Of a stretch of DNA of 64,000 nt, positions 12,732 through 23,728 are shown piece after piece. A program made the position numbers and the translations under genes. This DNA comes from Takakia lepidozioides. Its lineage: Eukaryota > Streptophyta > Takakiopsida > Takakiales > Takakiaceae. Each line of letters opens with the position of its first letter. Positions within the stretch are counted from its first letter, which is position 1. Where the stretch lies: contig CM060731.1 in NCBI GenBank assembly GCA_030704615.1, forward strand, positions 78,534,756 to 78,598,755. The letters run 5' to 3'. The notes below the pieces were generated by a model. It was given only the letters and a program-made list of their open reading frames with translations, searched no databases and was not told the DNA's origin.

Positions 12732-13577
12732 TCAAGCGGATTCTACCTTGCCGAAATGCTCGGCAGTCGAAGGGAAACGACGAACCAGCTTCTCATTTTG
12801 TTTTGTTGGCCATGCATCAGCGTTCGGTGGTGGCACTCCAGAACTTGCTGAAGTAGAAGCACCTGCATGTACAGAGGGGGATCGCTGAAGGGAGAAGCCT
12901 GCCTCCTCCAACATGGCAATCTCGTGAGTTGTGAGATGTGTCCCCACCTTCACAGGCCAAATGCTTGGTGGAGGAGACTTCATGACAACCGATGGTCGCA
13001 CAGTCCCACGCACGCACCTAGCACAGTCGTCAGGGCAGAACCAGAATTTGTGGTTCTTTGCCTCGGCTTGCCCGTAAGGCGTGAACAAACCAGTGAAGGT
13101 CGGAGTCGGAGTGCGGACCTTGCCTCTGGATATGGAGGACTTGCATTTCTCGCGATTGGTTGCTCTGATTGTCGTGCACTTCACTCGAGACCCAGCAGTG
13201 GTGCGTTCTATGTGCCAGACTTCGTCGGGGCACATGGACTCCACCACAGGGGGGGAGCACGTTCGCCTCCTGCCCCATTGCACTCACTGTGGGAGATGGC
13301 TGCCTTTGGCTTTGTGACAAAGGATCGTCCGCACTGGATATGCCGGAAACGAACCTATGATGAAATGGAACATGCGGCATGGAGAAGTTGTCCCTGTCCG
13401 GCCTGTGGGAGTCCGCATCTGACCCAAGAGGTGTGTTCAATTTCCGTTTACAAGACCCGAATCTCTCCTCACCCTCTAGATGGGGAACTCTGGACACCAG
13501 TGGAGCTCCTTCCGCACACATGCTGATAGCCCTGACAATCTTGTTCGGATCCCCTGATCTTCTTGCTGCTCGCAATA

Positions 13578-14843
13578 TCAACTTGGACTTGTCTGGACCT
13601 TGCCACCAACGCCACCCCGCAAGAACTCCCGATATCTCGTCTGTTGCAGTAGAGCTCGAATCAGATCATCTGCCGTCGCCACATACAAATCCCGGCCCCG
13701 CTTTCTAGATTGTTGCAACCATACATTGTGCATTGTCTCCGCAAGATTGCAAGAGTGCATGTCCGCCATCTCTTCAATTGAGAAGTGCTGCAAAATGGAA
13801 AAACATATATCAGAAAGAGGACAGGCACACCCCACCACAACAGACATGATTGGAAATAGATACAAACTCAATGAAATTTGCAAGTTTTCAAATGCATGCA
13901 CCGTTGTCATGCATGCTCCCCATTGTCTGTACCGGAAGTGCCAAAATGTCAGCAAGTCTTCTAGCGCTCTCATACTGTCTTCTGATGCAGCCCCAGATGA
14001 GAACCACCAAGCACAAATTGTCTGGAACAATGTATTCACCTCTGCCATGCTTTTGGCATCTTTGTACTGTTTGCATAGCCTAAGATGAATAGGCTGCATT
14101 TCCGGTTTGATGTCTGCCTTTGTATGTTTCTCAAGGGACTGGATCCAATGGAAAAGACATGTTCGCTCTCTTCCTGGCATTGGCACCTTTGGATCTCCTG
14201 ATCCAAACACAATGCAAATAGCATTGAAATTCGCTTGAGCACTGTCGGCAATAAATCCGGCGAAATTTGGAGATGGGAGACCCTGGGAGTCCATAACGCG
14301 AATGAGACTTCTCCACATTAGCTGCTGCAAATCCGCATCCTCTGATTGCATGTCACACACTGCAATTGTCATGACACGTTGGTAGAAAGGATCGTAAACA
14401 TGACACGCCATTGTAGTCCAGTCTTTCACTTGTTTGACGTGATCAAACATAAGGAAACAGTTCTGAAGATCGCCACCCTTCTGCATACGCTTCACAAGAC
14501 TGACTCCGCTGCCCTCCCCGGCTGTGGACATTTTGAAAATGTACACTTTGTTCAATCCTTGACCTGGGAACACACTCTCTTGAATGTAGTCATACATGCT
14601 CCGTCGCTTCAACTCGAAAATGTTATCAACATACCCTCTGTTAGCAGAGCCCATCCTCAATGCATTCACCTGGTTTTTAATGTTCGGCGAGCTCAAGGTA
14701 GAGAAGTGATCCATAACATTGTCCAAGGCTGCCCCGTCGAGTTTCCTGCCAACAGAATCTCCTTCACTAAGAATATGGTTCCAGGAAAGTCTTGCTTGCT
14801 CCAAGAACAATTGTGGAGGTGGTGGCTGTTGGATTGCTCTCAT
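13578..14843 (-). CDS. MULE transposase catalytic core
   Basis: The longest open frame in the window at 421 residues. After a Pro-rich start, the region around residues 110-160 (QKGGDLQNCFLMFDHVK, then MACHVYDPFY) carries the first acidic strand. FAGFIADSAQAN near residue 195 carries the second Asp. The CLFHWIQSLEKHTK segment is the Cys/His signature after it. A helical region with WWFSSGAASE and FWHFRYRQWG follows. No stop interrupts the frame, so the catalytic core may have been under selection recently, although the flanking parts are out of frame. It would cut and rejoin element ends in the nucleus. Confidence 0.8.
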   Translation of the reverse strand: MRAIQQPPPPQLFLEQARLSWNHILSEGDSVGRKLDGAALDNVMDHFSTLSSPNIKNQVNALRMGSANRGYVDNIFELKRRSMYDYIQESVFPGQGLNKVYIFKMSTAGEGSGVSLVKRMQKGGDLQNCFLMFDHVKQVKDWTTMACHVYDPFYQRVMTIAVCDMQSEDADLQQLMWRSLIRVMDSQGLPSPNFAGFIADSAQANFNAICIVFGSGDPKVPMPGRERTCLFHWIQSLEKHTKADIKPEMQPIHLRLCKQYKDAKSMAEVNTLFQTICAWWFSSGAASEDSMRALEDLLTFWHFRYRQWGACMTTVHAFENLQISLSLYLFPIMSVVVGCACPLSDICFSILQHFSIEEMADMHSCNLAETMHNVWLQQSRKRGRDLYVATADDLIRALLQQTRYREFLRGGVGGKVQTSPS

Positions 14844-15439
14844 ACTCTTGTCTTATTGGATATTGTTTCAACGCTTTCCCTGTAATCCCCCTTCGACACT
14901 GGATGGTTGTGGAACCTGAAATGCACACCGGCTTTAGTCAAGGTTGGAAAACGGTGCACCACATAGTACATTCTTGCTCCACACACTGCCACATAGGAAG
15001 GCGCTCGTTTACAGCAGAAAATGTCTATAACTCAAATTCTCGCACCTTAGGTGCTCATTGCACACCGCTCTCCTGAACACAAGCTTGCCATCATTTTGAA
15101 TATTGGATGTCTTCGTTCTGCACCATGGGTGTCCATCGTGTCTCTTGTCCATTCCGTGCATCAGGCTCGAAACAGGTCCACCCCACCCGGGTGGAGGCAA
15201 CTCGAAGACGACATCCCCATCAAAAGATTCCGGAAGGTACTGCACACGCTCAACAGGGACAGTGTCCCAGTCAATCCCCCGCAATTCACTCTTGAAACCG
15301 GGCATTCCTCCCATTGACTTCAGTAATGACACTACACAGGTCCTTCAATTCCGGCACCACGACCACCGGAGAAGGAGCCACAAAAGGAATTTTCGGGACG
15401 TCCTCCTCCGAGGAGTCGGAGAGCTTAATGTCCAGGTCA

Positions 15440-16198
15440 TCAGTCTACAATGGTCCTCAAATGATTTAATGCCATGCTAATGTGGTATTTTACGTTGTTG
15501 TCATCAGTGTAGAATGGTTGTGGATCATCCCGCTGCAAATCCGTGCTCGTGCCCCACAATGGAGTCTGAGCAACCATGGTAGGCAACTCCGCCATACCAT
15601 ACATGTCATCCTGCTCTCCTGGAGGTGGCACATCCTCTGAATGAGCGTTGCCCTTAAGCAACTCTCTAGGCCAACTCACTGCTGCTGTGAATGCTGCTAG
15701 TGTCGGCATCTTGTCTCGCTGGGCAACCGCAACTTCTCCTATGAACGTCACAGGGAGCTGCACACGTCGGCCCTCCCCTGACTGCCATGCAGGCCTATAG
15801 GAAGCTGACTCCTCCCAAAAATCCAGGGTGAAGCCCATGGGGTACAACACTGCCCCACCAACCAGGACATCGTATGAGACCGCGTCTGTCACAATGGCCT
15901 TAGCTCACATCATTGAACCATCTGTAGGGTGATCCGGCCATAGTCTGATAGCCAACTCACGCCGTGTCATGCCCCGAGCCTGCTCCGATCCTCCCAGAGA
16001 CGTCTGAATCTGGAAAGGACAAGGCTCTATATCCGCCTCCGTGAGGCCCAAGCCTGCAATAGCAGCTCTGCCCAGCATCAATGGCTGAGCTCCCGAGTCC
16101 AACAAGACCCGCAGTGGCCGGTACCTCTTGACTGCCGGTCCACTCAAACAGAAAATGTCATCCTGGTTGTCTAACATGACAACTCCAGGTGTCACCAT
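15440..16198 (-). pseudogene. gypsy A aspartic protease region
   Basis: Retropepsin core with the catalytic triplet in LLDSGAQPLMLG, followed by the flap region and YDVLVGGAVLYPMGF, which corresponds to the YDVILG strand of gypsy proteases. An in-frame TGA at about 15904 splits the domain where copy B has Arg. The last about 30 codons (below 15526) do not match copy B and derive from the adjacent element. Confidence 0.75.
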
Positions 16199-16217
16199 GG
16201 CGCACTCAATGGCTGGC

Positions 16218-16835
16218 CTAGTTGGCAGCTGCAGCTTGCCATGGCGCCGCCGTGGCAGTCTTGACCCTCAAATCCGAGGATCCCTCCGGCACTACACCTC
16301 CCACTATCTCCGCAGAAGATGAAGTAACATCCCCACTCTCACAGAGTGTAGCTGCCAGCTTGAACACCTCAGCTAGTCTTACCCCCGGCGTCGCAATCAT
16401 GGTAGCCGAGAACAATGGAGCCTGGCACACAGATGTGGCCGCTCCTAGCAGCACACTAGCTGCCGTAGCATTGGCAACACTAGGTAGTGGTGCTACCCGT
16501 GTAGCTCTCCCCAATGGCATAGTAACCTCCGCCTCGGTAACAGTCGGGCGAGAACTAGGTGCCATGGATGGCATCGACACTATCTCCGCCAATGTGAATG
16601 ACTGAGGAAGCCTAGCCTGACGGCTTGCCTCCCCACGCTGTGGATCCAACTCCACCTCTGCACCTCGTGGTTCAGGAACTCGTGCTGCTCCTCGAGTCAC
16701 GGCTGCAGCAGACTCCACCTGCACTAGTGGTAGTGTTGCTCCACACATGAATCCCATGCCTCCCATATCTCCTCCCTCAGGAGCAGGAGGTGGACCATCC
16801 GGCCTAAGAGCCGGTACCACCTGAGCTGTAGCCAT
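16218..16835 (-). CDS. gypsy A gag-pol linker, Ala/Thr/Val-rich
   Basis: This 205-codon frame lies between the zinc knuckles and the protease and is colinear with copy B (40478-39729). It is low-complexity and has no catalytic motif. It aligns with B except for a 153 bp in-frame minisatellite expansion present only in B. It is presumably a spacer of the polyprotein. Confidence 0.6.
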   Translation of the reverse strand: MATAQVVPALRPDGPPPAPEGGDMGGMGFMCGATLPLVQVESAAAVTRGAARVPEPRGAEVELDPQRGEASRQARLPQSFTLAEIVSMPSMAPSSRPTVTEAEVTMPLGRATRVAPLPSVANATAASVLLGAATSVCQAPLFSATMIATPGVRLAEVFKLAATLCESGDVTSSSAEIVGGVVPEGSSDLRVKTATAAPWQAAAAN

Positions 16836-17165
16836 GGCAGCGAGCCTCTGCTCTAGCTGCTAAAGCCGGTTGGCCATGCCTTGGTCAATACCCTGACCTC
16901 CGCGTCCTTGGCCATGTTGAGCTTGCCCTTGGCCTGCACCTTGTGGCTGGCCACCTTGTCCTCTCTGGGCTGCTCCACCTCGCCCCCGGCCACCATTGTT
17001 CCCTTGGAACTGGCCTGGGCGCAACTCAGGATGCAAACCATAACACTAGGCCTCTCCATGCCCGTGCTTGCCACAATGCCCACACTGCAACTGTGCAGGT
17101 TGTGCATGTGCCGGCCCTTTGCCTCCCTCTGGGCAATCCTTCTTGATATGGGGTCCTCCACATGT

Positions 17166-18302
17166 CTAGCACACCACATCCGCCCGTTGTTGGCCAACAA
17201 ATGAAGGGAGAGACCCCTGCATCTGAGGTCCTCTCTGCCCTTCCCTGAGCTTCACCTGAGCCCCATTGTTGCCTTGAGCACGTTGAGGTAGTGGTTGGCT
17301 AGGAGCACCACTACCCCGTGGTGTCTCCTTAGCAAATCCCACCATGACCACTTGTTCCTCCACCATGTTGAGCTCTATCCGCTCTGCCAGCAAAAACACA
17401 TTTGCTAAGGTGGGTTGGGCCGCTTGTAGGAGAGTTGCATCCCACACCCTTTTCCTCAGATCCTTGTCCAATATCCCATACCAGAATTGGACTGCCTGAG
17501 CTTCCGTAACCCCTTGGGTTACATTTATCAAGCGCCTCATGCGAGTGAAAGCCTCCCTCAAGCTCTCGGTCGGCTTCCGTTGGAACTCTTGCAAGCTCCG
17601 CAACTTCTCTGTCCTCACCCCTTGGTAGTTCCCTCTCAACTCTTCGAAGAACTCCACAACAGGGTTGAAGGCAGGCACGGGTACTAGTGCTGGTGCAGTA
17701 GTGGCTTGGGTGGACGTCGTAGCTACTGTACCACCAGTCCTACTAGTCCCACTGCTACTGGCTAAAGCTGCCGGTGCAGCGGCAGGTGTAGCCACTGCCC
17801 TCGTGGCTCTAGTGCCCCTAGTGATGGAGACATAGTCGGGTGACCAGTACATCCTCCACTCCTCGATCTCAACCTCATGCCCCCTCCTGAACTCATGGTA
17901 ATCATCCATAGGCGGCCCCTCAAGGTGCTGAAACAGCCCCTTCCATGCCATGAAAGGCGTAAATAGTTGTGGATTGCGCATATGCTGCAAATCACACCAA
18001 CTATCAAACTCTTGGATAAAATCATCCAACTCGATGGTGCCCACCGCCCCAGAGTACCTTCGTGGCCCCTTGGTAGCTCCATACATCTCCTCCATTGTGT
18101 CCCACAACAATGGCAAAGAAACAACTTGCACCGCCGGTATGAGTCCTCCTGATTCACAATCTGAATCAGAACCTTCCGTAGAAGACACAGGAGGTGAAGG
18201 TGGCCTAAACCGCACACCTCGTCTCGTGTACCCACTAGTATCGCTAGTGCTCAAACCAGCACTGTCCCCAGCAACTAGTGGCACCTCCGTGTTGACACTC
18301 AA
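17166..18302 (-). pseudogene. gypsy A gag capsid
   Basis: 378 codons. A Ser/Pro-rich N-terminus is followed by a retrotransposon gag domain with LRSLQEFQRKPTESLREAF and INVTQGVTEAQAVQFWYGIL (about residues 235-290). The frame ends at a TAG that replaces the Trp of the first zinc knuckle CWTCGG in copy B. A second TAG lies inside the second knuckle near 17050. In copy A the second knuckle otherwise keeps all CCHC ligands. Gag would package element RNA in cytoplasmic particles; this copy is broken. Confidence 0.85.
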
Positions 18303-18439
18303 CCGGTCAGGAACATGTCCCTAACCCCCTCTCCACAAGGTAACCGGGTAGAGAACCTGTTGCGGTTTATGGTTTGGAATACTAAGTTCCTAACATAGCC
18401 TACACCTGTACCAGTCCTTAGGCAGTCCACCAGTGCCTC

Positions 18440-19530
18440 CACGAGTCAGCACAGGCCGTCCACAAGTCAACACGAGCCACCACAGACCAGCACAGGCCCA
18501 CACAGCTCACTGGTCACAGCCGTCACAGTCCCACAGGCCACTGGGCACAGCCTGTCACAGCCCCTCATAGCCCGTCACAGCTCACCACAGCCTGTCACAG
18601 CCCGTCATAGCCCCACAGGCCACAGGCCACAGGCCACAGGCCACAGGCCACAGCCCGCCACAGCCTGTCACAGCCCCGCACAGCCCGTCACAGCCCCACA
18701 GGCCACTGGGCACAGCCTGTCACAGCCAGCCCCAAAGGCCTCAGGCACGGCCTGACACAGCCCCTCACAACCCCAAAGGCCTCATGCACGGCCTGTCACA
18801 GCCCCTCACAGCCCGTCATAGCCCCAAAGGCCTCAGGCACGGCCTGTCACAGCCCCTCACAACCCATCACAGCCCTAAAGGCCACGGGCACAGCCTGTCA
18901 CAGCCCCGAAAGGCCACTGGCACAGCCCCTCACAGCCCCAAAGGCCTCAGGCACGGCCTGTCACAGCCCCTCACAGCCCGTCACAGCCCCAAAGGCCTCA
19001 GGCACGGCCTAACACAGCCCCTCACAGCCCATCACAGCCCCAAAGGCCACGGGCACAACCTGTCACAGCCCCTCACAGCCCCAAAGGCCATGGGCACAGC
19101 CTGTCCCAGCCCCTCACAGCCCGTCACAGTCCCACAGGCCACTGGGCACAGCCTGTCACAGCCCCTCACAGCCCCTCACAGCCCCAAAGGCCTCAGGCAC
19201 GGCTTGACACAGCCCCTCACAGCCCCAAAGGCCTTAGGCACGGACTGTCACAGCCCCTCACAGCCCGTCACGGCCCCAAAGGCCTCAGGCACGGCCTGTC
19301 ACAGCCCCTCACAGCCCGTCATAGCCCCACAGGCCACTGGGCACAGCCCGTCACAGCCCCACAGGCCACTGGGCACAGCCTGTCACAGCCCCTCACAGCC
19401 CCTCACAGCTCGCCACAGCCCCTCACAGCCCCAAAGGCCACCGGCGCAGCCCGGCACAGCCCATCACAGCCCTGAAGGCCACCGGCACAGCCCCTCACAG
19501 CCCCTCACAGCCCCATCCATGGCCGCTCTG
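18440..19530. repeat. minisatellite, CACAGCCCCT / CAAAGGCCTCAGGCACGGC units
   Basis: About 1.1 kb of tandem degenerate units built from CACAGCCCCTCACAGCC and CCAAAGGCCTCAGGCACGG blocks, with variable spacing. It lies between the gag start and the LTR-like part of gypsy copy A and is missing from copy B, so it expanded within this copy. It produces a long plus-strand open frame (18784-19539) as a by-product of its periodicity. Confidence 0.9.
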
Positions 19531-19549
19531 GCATTTTAGCCATTTCTCC

Positions 19550-21361
19550 AAGGGGTTTAACCACGCCAAGCTAGGGTTTATGTCTCTTGGACTCTAGGCT
19601 TCTTTCCACCGAGCTATGGCGGCTGTGAGGAAATCAGCAAGGTATTCTTGCTCTTTCGGCTCCCACACACCCCATAGTAGCCCTAAGCCATGAGGTGGTT
19701 GCCACAAACCAAGCCTTCTTTCTCACTTAGCCTCCCCAAACACGCCACTAAACTCAATGGCAAACAACCAAGCCCTGCTGGTTCCCAGCCCTTGTGAGCA
19801 CTCATTCAAGCACTCTCCTGGCCATAGCATCTGTCTTAGAGCCTATTCCAGCCCCCTACACCTGCTGCTTCAAGAGTTGCGCTCCTTTCAAGCTTGAAGT
19901 TGAAACCCCAACTCACATAGGCCCTACAAGTGTTTTTCTTTCACTCCAAGTGGAAACCAGCCCTAGACCTTCCGTTCTAGCTCTCTAAAGCTTGAAAACA
20001 AGAGCCTCAATGGGCTGAAGGCATGCTCCACACATGCCCCACTCTCACCATAAGAGAATCAGCTCCTTTGCTTCATTTCTTGCACCCACAAACCTGAAAA
20101 TACAAGCTTCAGCAGGCTGAAAGCATGCTCCACATGCCCTACAGGGAAACCAGCCCCTTCCTTCCTTTCTTGCACTCCCACACCTGAAAGTGCAAGCCTT
20201 CACCAGGCTGATAGCATGCTCCACACATGCATTGCCCTCACATAAGGGAAGTCAGCCCTTCCCTCTTCCTTGCTTGCCCTCCAAGCTTGAAGATGGAAGC
20301 TTCAATGAGCTGAATACATGCTCCACACATGCAACCTCTTCACACAAGAGATATCAGCCCCCTATCTTGGCTCCTTGGCTCCTTGATGCTCTCTAAAACA
20401 AGACTAAGCACTCCACAGCCTTTGCCAAGCTCCTAAAACCCTAAGGCTTACATTTCCAGCCACAAGACACTTCTCTTGTGGTGCAAGAGCTCTTCTTCCA
20501 AGCTCTGAAACCCTAGGTGCACATTCCATGGCCTTGCCGCACCACTTAGCTCCTGTTCCAGCCCTGCTCTTGCCATGACAAGAGCCCTCTCAATGCTGAA
20601 GCTCGAGATTGAAACCCAATCTCATCATACTCCACAAAGTGCACTGATTTGCCCAAAGCCAAATCAGCCCTTTCGCTTGGTCTTGCAATCCTTCACACAA
20701 TGAAAGCTCACATTCCCAAGTCCAGTTCTCAGCTTTGCCACCAAAGCCACTATAACCTGCTCTTGACTGGTCCTCTTCCCAATCGTGCTTGCTCATGCAT
20801 GTACACAATCTGAAACCATCAAGGTGCTCTGGAATTACCTGCAGCATGGTGCTTTCATCTCTGAAGCTGAAGGTCTACCACCTCGTAACCCACATCGCCT
20901 CTGCTTCTAACAACCAAGAGCTCCACGGTGCTCCTTGCATAACAACTTGGTTTCTCTCATTCTCAAGCAAAAACCACAAGTGCTACAACTAACTCGTATC
21001 TGGCACTCACAGATACGAGTTCATCTTTCTCGAGTGATAAAGATGAAGAATACAAGCACAAGCTCATGCGAGCTCACAAAGCTGAAGCATAAACTCATGC
21101 ATATATAACCTCATCACTCAAATACAAGTCAAGCCAAGTGCACCCCACGCCATGGGGAATCCACACTACGGCGCCATAGCTAGGCGCGGTGAGGCTCAAC
21201 TCGAGAAAGATGAGCCTCCCGCGCTTGCCGTGAAGATAACCACTCCAGGGCCTAAATCTGCCTTGACCCCTGGATTGACACTTGGGCCAATCCCAAATGT
21301 CAATATGTAAAAGCTAGCTATTTCCTAGCTAGTGTCACACTAGTGGTAAAATAACTTGACA
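19550..21361 (-). repeat. gypsy A 5' LTR and leader, with about 105 bp tandem repeats
   Basis: The upper edge, ending TTGACA at 21361, is shared with 43332 and 31900. Blocks at 20590-20660 and 20960-21361 match the copy B LTR. Within it, 19990-20370 contains four imperfect units of about 105 bp, each with GCATGCTCCACACATGC and a following CAGCCCC block. The exact LTR/leader boundary (primer-binding site) is not resolved. Confidence 0.7.
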
Positions 21362-21824
21362 AGCCACATGTGTAGCATCCTGCCATAGAAACTCAAAAGA
21401 CTTCATTCCTATGACAAATTGAAGACCTTTCTGAGTCATGGACCAGAGAAAACATAGTAAAATGGTAGCGTGTTCATATATGAGAGAGAGTCCAAGGGAC
21501 ACAAGGATAGCAACACAGTAGAACCACTGTAAACCAAATTATAGAGCCATAGAAACCCAAAAACAACTGGAGCCACCAACAGGGCACAAAGGCAAAGTGC
21601 CTACAAGAACTTCTATGTTGTTCATCCATTTCCTGGACAACCACATTGTGATAGAGGTAATGCCTTAGTGGTTCGGTTATGTATCCAATCCTCACAGCTA
21701 AAGCCTTCTTTGAGGGAGAGCGATGTACTCATAAGATGTTTGCCATAGCCTTGTGGCCATAGACCCCATGCCCAATTTGGGTGGAACAAAAGGGAAGACA
21801 CTACCTTTGTGAGGGGCTCACTCC
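21362..21824. other. spacer between gypsy A and the long inverted repeat
   Basis: About 460 bp without a recognisable gene or repeat partner in the window. Confidence 0.4.
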
Positions 21825-22423
21825 AGTGGTGGGGCTTTATGGAATACCAAATGCTCGACAATTTCACTATCATCTACAACCCTCAACAAATCATCTACAA
21901 TCCTCGACAAATCAACCACTAGTGGTTGTAGATGATTTGTCCAGGGTTGATTTTGTGGGCAAACGGTATGCGTTGGAATACCAAATGCCCATGTCTTCAT
22001 CCCACTTGTTCAGCAAATATTCTCTAATAGATTCTTAGATCCTTCAAATTCATGCTTAGATGCTTTCATCTTTGATTTGTCGGGCATTTGGTACACGAAG
22101 GAATATTGTATGACCACAACCCTCGACAAATCAACTTAGTTGTTCACACCACTTGTTGACAACATGGGCGTCAACAACGTAGGTGGCGCAACTAAGGCAG
22201 GCGGCGCCAACAAGGTTGGTGGCGCCACTAAGGGAGGCGCCGCCAGGTTGTTGGCACAACTTAGTTCAGATTGGCACAACCTAATTTCTGATATATATAT
22301 ATACGTACAGGGTTTAGGGTCATTTGCATAATTCAAATATGATGAGACTTTGTCTTTAAGAATGTTGGACTATATCGTAATAATTTGATGATATTTGAAG
22401 AACAACTAGATCTAATATGTGGA

Positions 22424-23640
22424 CGTATAATCTATAGTGTTCTAGTTTATTTGTATTACTTAGAATTTTTATATTATGAGATATGCAATAAAATATTGTG
22501 AATTAAAAAAATCACAAAGGGGTAGAGATTGAATTAAAATATATCCTATAACAGCCTAATTAAATGCATATGAAATATCACAATTCAGTGTTCACTCTTA
22601 CATGTGTTTCTATTATTATATTGGTCATTTATATGTACAGAGTCTCATAAGTAGAATATTTTCATTGTCCTGCAATAAGTTATTTTCAATTAAAAATACA
22701 AGGATGTGTGAGACCGGATTATTAAAAAATTATTTAAAAAAAAATGCAGATAAGATTTCATAATTTAATATTCACTCGTACATGCACTTGCTATTATTAT
22801 ATAGATCATTTATGTGTATCCCATGAATTCAAGAAGATTATGAGTAACCTATGCATAGGATGGATGCATAGGAATTGTGATAAAGAACAATTGGATCTAA
22901 TAACATGTGTGCACATATACTCTATAGTTTTCTAGTTTGTTCGTAATACTTGGAATTTTTGTATTGACAGATATGCAATGAAATATTTTGTATTAAAAAT
23001 AACTACAAATATGTGACAGATCGAATTAAAATCTATCCTATAACAGCCTTTTAAAATGCATATAAAATATCACAATTCCCTGTTCATTCTTACATGCACC
23101 TCCTATTATTATATTGATCATTTATGTGTACAAAATTTTTCATTGTCGTGCAATAAGTTGTTTTAAATAAAAAAATCACATGGATTTTGGAGATCAAATT
23201 GAAAAAATGAATAACAAATATCATTTTAATATGCAGATTAGATTTTATAATTCAATATTCAATCTAACATGCACCTCCTATTATTATATAGATCATTTAT
23301 GTGTATCGCATGAACTAAGTGACCTATACAACTGAGTGTTCCGAGTGACCTATACATAGGCTGCACGATTTAGAGATGATGTAGATATATAGTCAATGCA
23401 TTTCTGTACTTAAATACTTATAAATGTTTGAAATATTGTGTTCATAAAACTTAGAATGTTTTGTATTGCTAGACATGCAATGCAATGTTCTCAATAAAAA
23501 ATCACAAGGATGCAACAAACGAAATATAAAAGATTATATAGCATCATTTATAAATAGGTATAAGTTTTAACAATTTAATTTTCATTTCTACAATGTACAT
23601 GACACATGTACCCCCCAATATTACGTAGGTCATTTATAAT
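22424..23640. repeat. degenerate AT-rich tandem array in the left arm
   Basis: Units of about 480-500 bp start near 22424, 22906 and 23390. Each carries a TTCTAGTTT...TTTGTATT block and two internal repeats of an AATATCACAATTC...TATTATTATAT...TCATTTATGTGTA block. Except for the first few dozen bases it is absent from the right arm. Confidence 0.65.
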
Positions 23641-23689
23641 AAGTATATCATATAACCAAGATGAAGTACTTATACAAACAAGCAACATC

Positions 23690-23693
<4 letters not shown>

Positions 23694-23723
<30 letters not shown>
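23694..23723. repeat. (TA)n microsatellite
   Basis: About 15 uninterrupted TA dinucleotides inside the left-arm insertion. Confidence 0.9.

Positions 23724-23728
<5 letters not shown>

Larger units (their letters stand above)
12405..15332 (-). mobile_element. degenerate Mutator-like (MULE) element, transposase gene
   Basis: Minus-strand order: an N-terminal zinc-binding region (15332-15009, with HPWCRTK and CNEHLRC), a short stretch with HNHPVSKGDYR at about 14900-14960, then the DDE core 14843-13578 (421 codons), a Ser/Pro-rich spacer in two frames (13581-12732), and a SWIM zinc finger 12731-12405 with CTCPDF followed by PCKH. The core carries LMFDHVKQVKDW, FIADSAQANFNAI and the Cys-x2-His helix CLFHWIQSLEKH, as in MULE transposases. 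The pieces are separated by frame changes and a stop before the SWIM part, so introns and decay cannot be separated by eye. Terminal inverted repeats were not found. Its upper edge abuts gypsy copy A at about 15526. Confidence 0.8.
15526..21361 (-). mobile_element. Ty3/gypsy retrotransposon copy A, 5' part only
   Basis: Reading on the minus strand: the 5' LTR edge TGTCAAG at 21361, a leader with minisatellites, gag (18302-17166), zinc knuckles, an Ala/Thr-rich linker and a retropepsin. The copy then breaks off at about 15526, just after the codons for DLQR. Gypsy copy B matches it closely from gag to this point and continues into a methyltransferase. Everything downstream (reverse transcriptase, integrase, 3' LTR) is absent here; the MULE-associated sequence begins at the break. 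Stops inside the zinc knuckles and after the protease core show that it is dead. Confidence 0.85.

Noticed and set aside
18784-19539. 251-codon plus-strand frame encoding a repetitive Ser/Pro/His-rich protein
   Set aside because: It lies wholly within the minisatellite, antisense to the gypsy element; the open frame follows from the repeat composition.
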